The translations under genes were made by a program, and so were the position numbers. From positions 1-64,000 of the forward strand of contig CAYOYB010000003.1 in NCBI GenBank assembly GCA_964408085.1: a stretch of 64,000 bases of DNA, given 5' to 3'. The stretch is from CAJLIR01 sp964408085. Its GTDB lineage: Bacteria > Bacillota_I > Bacilli_A > RF39 > UBA660. Positions 59,517-64,000 of the stretch are shown here, piece by piece (the first letter of the stretch is position 1; the number at the start of each line of letters is the position of its first letter). The notes beneath the pieces were generated by a model. That model was not told the DNA's origin. It saw only the letters and a program-made list of their open reading frames with translations, and ran no database searches.

Positions 59517-60116
59517 TTAATTTTCTATCAATTCACATTCATAATTAGATAATGAGCATTTAATTGTTATATCAAATCTATCAGTATTTCGAATCTTGGC
59601 ATTATAATATATATTTTGTGTATCTACTTTTTCAATATAATTAATCATAACATATTCTAAAGGATTATTAGATATATTGGAAGTATCAAATTTTAATTCT
59701 TTTTTTTGAAAATTTTCCCTTTCTAATGTATATTCTAACAATAAACCACCTAGACATCTATTAATAAAAAGTTTGTTTTGGTTATTTTTATCATCACTAT
59801 AGAAATAATTATACCTTTCATATTTATATAAATCATCTTGATTACCACAAGATTCAATCTCATCAAGTAAAATATAATCATTATCATTAATTTTATAAAA
59901 TAAACCATTAATTCCACCTTCGTCGTGATGTTCTAAAGTAATATCTGCAATTGCATAGGTTTCTATATTATCATCATAATAAAAAGTATAAGAATTTATA
60001 TTTTTATTTTTTAAATCAAAATGTTCAAAATCGGCATATTGGTCAATTTGTGTTTTATTTCCACAACCACATATACATAATATCAAAAAGAAAAATAAAA
60101 CTACATTTTTTTTCAC
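59517..60116 (-). CDS. Lipoprotein, hypothetical
   Basis: A 199-aa protein starting at GTG: (M)KKNVVLFFFLILCICGCGNK, a signal peptide with lipobox ICGC, so the mature chain is membrane-anchored outside. GGTGAT precedes the GTG; a longer frame to an upstream ATG would bury the signal. The mature part is beta-rich ('SYTFYYDDNIETYAIADITL', 'NIYYNAKIRNTDRFDITIKC') with no family recognised. Confidence 0.7.
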   Translation of the reverse strand: MKKNVVLFFFLILCICGCGNKTQIDQYADFEHFDLKNKNINSYTFYYDDNIETYAIADITLEHHDEGGINGLFYKINDNDYILLDEIESCGNQDDLYKYERYNYFYSDDKNNQNKLFINRCLGGLLLEYTLERENFQKKELKFDTSNISNNPLEYVMINYIEKVDTQNIYYNAKIRNTDRFDITIKCSLSNYECELIEN

Positions 60117-60181
60117 ACTAATCACCAAGAATATTATATCAAATTTATTATAATTTAACAAAAAAATAAATATTTTCGTAT

Positions 60182-60454
60182 TTATTTTTTTCCTATTTCT
60201 TTCTTCTTTTTTAAAATATCTTCAATTTTACTTTGCATTTTACTATCATTAATCCATTCAGAATAAAATATAGTATCTGGTGTCATATTAAATATAACTG
60301 ATAACATAATCGCCATTTCATAACTTAAGTTTCTTTGACCATTAATTATCTGCCATATAAATGGTTTAGAACACCCAATAATTTTAGATAAATCATTATA
60401 CGTATATTCACTTCTATCTTTTAATGATTTAAGCATTTCACATTTTTTTCTCAT
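60182..60454 (-). CDS. XRE-family HTH protein of the mobilizable element
   Basis: A 90-aa single-domain regulator: 'YTYNDLSKIIGCSKPFIWQI' followed by 'INGQRNLSYEMAIMLSVIFN' is the Cro/CI fold. The start at MRKKCE fits the domain boundary, although the GGAGG upstream is 18 bases away and an earlier ATG lies inside the GTCATATATGAC palindrome; the true start is uncertain. Divergent from the next XRE gene, so the pair probably forms a switch for the element. Confidence 0.75.
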   Translation of the reverse strand: MRKKCEMLKSLKDRSEYTYNDLSKIIGCSKPFIWQIINGQRNLSYEMAIMLSVIFNMTPDTIFYSEWINDSKMQSKIEDILKKKKEIGKK

Positions 60455-60497
60455 ATAAATATATCTTCTTTTCCTCCTTTCATATAAGTAGTAATTA

Positions 60498-60509
60498 GTC
60501 ATATATGAC
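60498..60509. promoter_or_regulatory. Operator-like palindrome between XRE genes
   Basis: GTCATATATGAC, a perfect 12-base palindrome; a partial second copy TTATATATGACA lies at 60544-60555, on the other side of the plus promoter. Confidence 0.5.
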
Positions 60510-60510
60510 G

Positions 60511-60539
60511 TCGACGGAAGTCAAATAAAAATATATAAT
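60511..60539 (+). promoter_or_regulatory. Probable promoter of plus-strand XRE gene
   Basis: TCGACG, 17 bases, TATAAT between the two operator half-copies. Confidence 0.45.
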
Positions 60540-60596
60540 TTGGTTATATATGACAAATTTCAAACTAGTTTTATCACAAGAATGGAGGTGCTTGCC

Positions 60597-60821
60597 GTGG
60601 TTAATATAACTAATCAAGATAGAATATACATTGCTCATAATATTCTTAAATTTAGAAAGGCTAAAGGGTTAACTCAAGAACAATTAGCCTTTGAGGCTGG
60701 CACAACCAATAAATGTATAAGTGATTTAGAACTAGGTAAAAGAAATGTTAAAATTGATACTATTTCTAGAGTTGCTAAAGCACTTGGTGTTAAATTATCA
60801 GATTTAACAAAAATGAATTGA
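60597..60821 (+). CDS. XRE-family HTH repressor-like protein
   Basis: A 74-aa Cro/CI protein: 'KAKGLTQEQLAFEAGTTNKC' and 'ISDLELGKRNVKIDTISRVA' followed by 'KALGVKLSDL' is the compact helix-turn-helix of element repressors. The GTG start was chosen because GGAGG lies eight bases ahead; a longer frame begins 19 codons upstream in the promoter. Divergent from the 90-aa HTH gene. Confidence 0.82.
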   Translation: MVNITNQDRIYIAHNILKFRKAKGLTQEQLAFEAGTTNKCISDLELGKRNVKIDTISRVAKALGVKLSDLTKMN

Positions 60822-60932
60822 CTATTTACTACCTATTTTAATTATAACAGAAAAAAGTTAGTATGTCCCTATATGATACCTTCTTTTTTCTTTTTTTATG
60901 AGAAAATTATTTATATAAGGTGGTAGTAAGGT

Positions 60933-61238
60933 ATGAAAATAAATAATGCTTTTGACTTATTTGATTTAGTTGATAAAAATTTGCCACAAGATTATAAAAT
61001 AAATATATGTAAAAATATGCGTAAATTTCGTATTGAGAAATATAATCAATTCAAGTCAGAAAATAAAGGAACTGAAAACCCATATAGTGTAGATAATATT
61101 GCCGAATTATTGGGGATTAGTAAAGTTCATTATAAAAGATTAGAAAATGTTAATGATAAATGCAAACATATAAATTTAGATAAACTGATTATTTTATCGA
61201 TTATTTATGAAAAGAAACTTGATGATTTCATAAAATAA
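60933..61238 (+). CDS. HTH protein (XRE-like)
   Basis: A 101-aa protein whose C-terminal half 'YSVDNIAELLGISKVHYKRL' and 'INLDKLIILSIIYEKKLDDF' is a Cro/CI-type fold; the N-terminal 40 residues are charged. AAGGTGG site. It is the last plus-strand gene of the regulatory cluster and stops just before a strong terminator and the oriT region. Confidence 0.7.
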   Translation: MKINNAFDLFDLVDKNLPQDYKINICKNMRKFRIEKYNQFKSENKGTENPYSVDNIAELLGISKVHYKRLENVNDKCKHINLDKLIILSIIYEKKLDDFIK

Positions 61239-61247
61239 TGAATAAAT

Positions 61248-61294
61248 AAAAAGTGTAATATAAATCTTATTAATGGATTTTATTACACTTTTTA
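61248..61294. terminator. Bidirectional terminator beside oriT
   Basis: A 13-bp perfect stem AAAAAGTGTAATA/TATTACACTTTTT with a 20-base loop; T-runs on both strands. Confidence 0.75.
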
Positions 61295-61313
61295 TATGGA
61301 TTTGGGGGTTTCA

Positions 61314-61371
61314 AAAGGGGTATTCCCCTTTGCACACCGTTATTGGCTTTGCCAATAGCGTAGTGTGTTTA
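61314..61371 (+). other. Probable oriT of pMV158/MOBV type
   Basis: A hairpin AAAGGGG/CCCCTTT, then CGTTATTGGC/GCCAATAGCG (loop TTT), directly followed by TAGTGTGTTTA (61361-61371). In pMV158-family origins of transfer the MobM nick lies in TAGTGTG/TTA, right after a stem-loop, so both sequence and geometry agree. The MOBV relaxase gene is about 0.9 kb away. Confidence 0.75.
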
Positions 61372-61384
61372 CTCTTTTGGTTTT

Positions 61385-62113
61385 TCAAAAAATTGTTTTG
61401 ATAACTTTGTCAGTACCATTTATCAACTCATCAACTTCATCTTTAGTTGGTTCTCTATCTTTATTATGGTCACATAAATTTCTTATATCGCCTAAATGTT
61501 GAATAAATCTCCAATTAATAATGTCATAGATGTTTTCCTGTTTAAATAAATCATTATAATCACTTATACATGGTTCTTTTTTAGACAATTTTAAATTATG
61601 GTTTTTAAGCATAGTGGAAAAATGTTTCTCTAAAATAACTCCACATAGTGCACCAGCACTTCTGAGATAACCCTTTTTCCATAATTTTCTTGATGAAAGC
61701 AATTCATCATCTAATATTTCAAGTTCCATACTATTTTTTATATTGAATAAAACATTATCAACACTTTCACTTATTGATTTAATAATATTAATTTGATTAA
61801 TAAATTTTATTAAAGCAGTAGCTTTTGGGTCAAAACGCTGCCTACCACATGATACCCCTGTAATATAATCGTATATTGAAAAATTAGAATAAGTTATTCC
61901 TTTTCTATTCAAACACTTATAACACTCAGCAAATTCATCATATCTATTAGGTAATATTTCCTTAACTATAATACTTGCCTTTGTATACCAGATTTGATAT
62001 TCCTGAGCAATTATAAGCGCACGTTTATTTTTTACATCATCAGAAAATTTTTTTAATATTTCACTACCATCGTTATATAATTGAACAATTGAATCTTTTA
62101 TCGCCTTATTCAT
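61385..62113 (-). CDS. HEPN-like cargo protein of the mobilizable element
   Basis: A 242-aa protein. The C-terminal third 'GYLRSAGALCGVILEKHFST' ... 'HLGDIRNLCDHNKDREPTKD' matches the DUF4145/HEPN-type pattern, and RNLCDH fits the R-x4-6-H RNase motif. The N-terminal part (1-130) is helical and unrecognised. Found between mob and oriT, a common cargo position. It may protect the host or the element (RNase of the abortive-infection type); this is inference. Confidence 0.62.
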   Translation of the reverse strand: MNKAIKDSIVQLYNDGSEILKKFSDDVKNKRALIIAQEYQIWYTKASIIVKEILPNRYDEFAECYKCLNRKGITYSNFSIYDYITGVSCGRQRFDPKATALIKFINQINIIKSISESVDNVLFNIKNSMELEILDDELLSSRKLWKKGYLRSAGALCGVILEKHFSTMLKNHNLKLSKKEPCISDYNDLFKQENIYDIINWRFIQHLGDIRNLCDHNKDREPTKDEVDELINGTDKVIKTIF

Positions 62114-62209
62114 TTTTTATTTTACCTCCTTATATAAAAATTAGCATTAAAATATATTTTTTTATACTTTTCAAATCGAAACAATTATAGCACACTTTGA
62201 CAATCTTTT

Positions 62210-63466
62210 CTATCTATCTAATCCAAAATCATCATCTTTTGAATAATAATTATCTATATCAGCATAATCAAATAATTCTTCTTCTTTGTCAGTATCTTTT
62301 GCTATATCATAAATATCATCTTTGTTAAAATCTTCATTATCATAATAATCCTTTATTTCGGTTACTGTGGCTTGTTTTGTTTTCTCATTACCAAGTTGTA
62401 GCACTTTCCTAAAAAACTCTTTTATTGCCTTTAAAATAGCTTTTATATAGGAAATTAGATTATCATTTTCTTGTTCTAGTTTTTGATTTCTTATTTTTAA
62501 ATATTTCACTTCTTTTTTTATATTATCATTTTCCTTTTCAAGATATTTGTAAGATTTCGCATATTCGTCAACTTCATTATAAACCTTTTGAATTTTAGGT
62601 TGTATTTCCATAACCTTTTTAGTTTGTTCTATTACTTTATTCATTGAATCAAAAGTATCTTTTTTCACTTTAACATATTCTTTATCAAAGATAGTTTCTT
62701 TATTAGAAGTCATTTTATTTTGTAATTCTTCCATAAATTTATTAAGTTTCTCATTTTTTGAAGTTAATTCAATATTCAATTTTCTAGTTATTTTTTTATA
62801 TTGTTTTATATCTATGTGTTCATTATCACTATTTTTAATACCTCGATCTAAATCATAACCATTATTTATCATTCTTTCGTGGTATTTATCTTGTAAAATC
62901 GATAAATAATTTTTATCTTTCATATATTGCTTTTTAGAAATAGTCCATTTTTCTTTATTACTCCGTTTATCATATTTTTTAATTAAGGGTACAACTACAC
63001 AATGCAAATGTGGTGTTTTTTCATCTAAATGTATAGTTGCATTTAATATTTGATTTTTACTATAACCAATGTCTTCATAAACAAAATCCATACAACAATT
63101 TGCCCATTTGATTATTTCATCTTTTGACATATCTTTGAAAAATTCTTTATCTGAAGTGAATAACAATTCATCAGCTACAACACTATTAGAGTCATCTAAC
63201 ATTTGAGAAAAACTTTTCTTTCTATCTTCTCTCTCTATTTTTTGTTTTTCTTCGTGTTGCTTTTTATATTCTTTAACCAAATTCATATAAGAACTATAAT
63301 AATCCTTATGAGTAATTGGCACTAAATTTATATTATTATGTGATTTACTTTTATCAATATCAGGATTAGATTTATATGCCTCTTTTGTTCTCGTATTATG
63401 AGCACCAATTTGTCCTAAATCTTTCAATTTATTAATTGGCTCAACTCTAAATATGGCATAACTCAA
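62210..63466 (-). CDS. mobV: MOBV-family relaxase (Mob/Pre)
   Basis: Nicks oriT and leads the strand into a recipient. The N-terminal 'SYAIFRVEPINKLKDLGQIG' with 'AHNTRTKEAYKSNPDIDK' is MOBV motif I, and 'ATIHLDEKTPHLHCVVVPL' the metal motif HxDExxPHxH (His146, Asp148, Glu149, His153, His155). The C-terminal half (225-370) is coiled coil, and a Asp/Tyr-rich tail follows. 418 aa, typical. Begins at TTG in the overlap TTGA with the recombinase stop, so translation is coupled. Confidence 0.93.
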   Translation of the reverse strand: MSYAIFRVEPINKLKDLGQIGAHNTRTKEAYKSNPDIDKSKSHNNINLVPITHKDYYSSYMNLVKEYKKQHEEKQKIEREDRKKSFSQMLDDSNSVVADELLFTSDKEFFKDMSKDEIIKWANCCMDFVYEDIGYSKNQILNATIHLDEKTPHLHCVVVPLIKKYDKRSNKEKWTISKKQYMKDKNYLSILQDKYHERMINNGYDLDRGIKNSDNEHIDIKQYKKITRKLNIELTSKNEKLNKFMEELQNKMTSNKETIFDKEYVKVKKDTFDSMNKVIEQTKKVMEIQPKIQKVYNEVDEYAKSYKYLEKENDNIKKEVKYLKIRNQKLEQENDNLISYIKAILKAIKEFFRKVLQLGNEKTKQATVTEIKDYYDNEDFNKDDIYDIAKDTDKEEELFDYADIDNYYSKDDDFGLDR

Positions 63467-64000
63467 TTTTCAACACCAACCTTATCAGCAAAAATATAAG
63501 TTATTGGTGGTATAGGTATTTCAATTAATCCATAATGTGTTACTTTATTTAATCCTTTTTTATTAACTAAAGGAATTATTTTTAATGGCGTATTAAAAGA
63601 ATTTTCTCTCGTATATTTTAGGCAAAATTGATGGTCATTATATTTTTCTTTTTGAATTTCCTTATAATCTATTGGATAATTAACTTGTAGTCTTTTAATA
63701 TGATTTTCAACTTCTTTTCTAGTCATTGGAGCACATACTTCAACTTGCATTTTTTCCCCATTAACACTAACATCTTGAAATCTATTAATTGCACCACTAT
63801 TAAACAGATTAGCATACTCCTCTATAAATGTTTTTCTAAAATTTATATTTTTAATTTCTAGTTCGTTATTATCTTTTTTGATAACCTCAATAGATTCAAT
63901 ATAACTCATAATTAAATCTTGTTTTTCATTTATTGATAATTCATTCCATTTTACTTCAAAACTACTTTGATATAATGGATTAATCAAACATTTTATACTT
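63463..64000 (-). CDS. C-terminal part of a probable large serine recombinase (partial)
   Basis: The frame is open to the right edge and continues beyond it; the TTG at 63987 is therefore not the true start. 'VKWNELSINEKQDLIMSYIE' with 'SIEVIKKDNNELEIKNI' is the end of the recombinase/zinc-ribbon/coiled-coil region of large serine integrases ('W..L...EK..li..fIe.Iev'). A further ~110 residues ('VEVCAPMTRKEVENHIKRLQ') are an extension often seen in element-borne enzymes. The catalytic domain would be beyond the window. Adjacent mob indicates an integrase of an integrative mobilizable element. Confidence 0.72.
   Translation of the reverse strand, partial: SIKCLINPLYQSSFEVKWNELSINEKQDLIMSYIESIEVIKKDNNELEIKNINFRKTFIEEYANLFNSGAINRFQDVSVNGEKMQVEVCAPMTRKEVENHIKRLQVNYPIDYKEIQKEKYNDHQFCLKYTRENSFNTPLKIIPLVNKKGLNKVTHYGLIEIPIPPITYIFADKVGVEN

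Larger units (their letters stand above)
60182..64000. mobile_element. Integrative mobilizable element (left part)
   Basis: Regulator genes, oriT, cargo, MOBV relaxase and serine-recombinase end are contiguous. The element continues past the right edge; the left attachment site is not identified and could lie anywhere in about 58-60.2 kb. No conjugation (T4SS) genes are present, hence mobilizable only. Confidence 0.7.

Noticed and set aside
46860..60161. Prophage covering the accessory block
   Set aside because: No capsid, terminase, portal, tail or lysis genes were seen; the block is a mix of unrelated cargo-like genes.
1..64000. CRISPR array or cas genes
   Set aside because: No regularly spaced direct repeats and no Cas-like proteins were seen. 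The repeats present are tandem duplications or dispersed single units.
1..64000. tRNA or rRNA genes
   Set aside because: Intergenic gaps were read for cloverleaf-like G+C islands and CCA ends; none was found. The G+C-richer gaps are the rpsD leader, L20-type leader, T-box and oriT.
1..64000. Mycoplasma-type genetic code (UGA as Trp), suggested by the extreme A+T content
   Set aside because: UGA ends real genes, for example ireB in the ATGA overlap with ruvX, and Trp is written as TGG.

Overview
The window is very A+T-rich and carries a Bacillota-type (low-GC Gram-positive) chromosome segment. Gene order supports this: ireB-ruvX-DUF1292-mltG-trmR, infC-rpmI-rplT behind an L20-type leader, yceD-rpmF, ezrA beside rpsD, and a tyrosine T-box. 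UGA is used as a stop (ireB ends in a TGA that overlaps the ruvX ATG), so the standard bacterial code applies and this is not a Mycoplasma-type code. Two alpha/beta small acid-soluble spore proteins, one behind a sigma-G-like promoter, and a SigE/SigK-like sigma factor point to a spore former or a recent descendant of one. Placement in an uncultured gut Bacilli/Erysipelotrichia/RF39-like group is inference.

Left part (1-20 kb): a lipoprotein fragment, a large pilin-like protein, the mltG operon, an odd sigma-region-2 protein with a tandem internal duplication, then a glycolytic stretch (tpiA, pgk, gap) mixed with a glycolipid-type glycosyltransferase, a flippase-like protein and a pseudopilin, then a nucleoside kinase, clpP, the spore proteins and thiI.

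Middle (19.5-47 kb): a small accessory patch (JAMM-like protein plus sigma factor, and a decayed 0.85-kb tandem duplication), then ezrA, rpsD with a structured leader, an M23 peptidase, deoC-tyrS behind a Tyr T-box, the infC operon, and wall synthesis. The wall genes are murF, murC, murD with a MurL-type glutamate epimerase, and a RodA/FtsW protein; serS, rpmF and tmcAL lie among them. MurL next to MurD suggests that the D-Glu of peptidoglycan is made by epimerising UDP-MurNAc-L-Ala-L-Glu.

Right part (47-60 kb) is accessory: an ATP-grasp protein, P-loop kinases, a HAD phosphatase, a GH16 enzyme, a protein with an ADP-ribosyltransferase-like start, a HEPN-like TIGR02391 protein, a GNAT pseudogene and a dispersed ~130-200 bp noncoding repeat in three copies. 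From about 60.2 kb to the right edge lies an integrative mobilizable element: XRE regulators, a pMV158-type oriT, a HEPN-like cargo gene, a MOBV relaxase and the C-terminal end of a probable large serine recombinase. No tRNA, rRNA or CRISPR array was seen.
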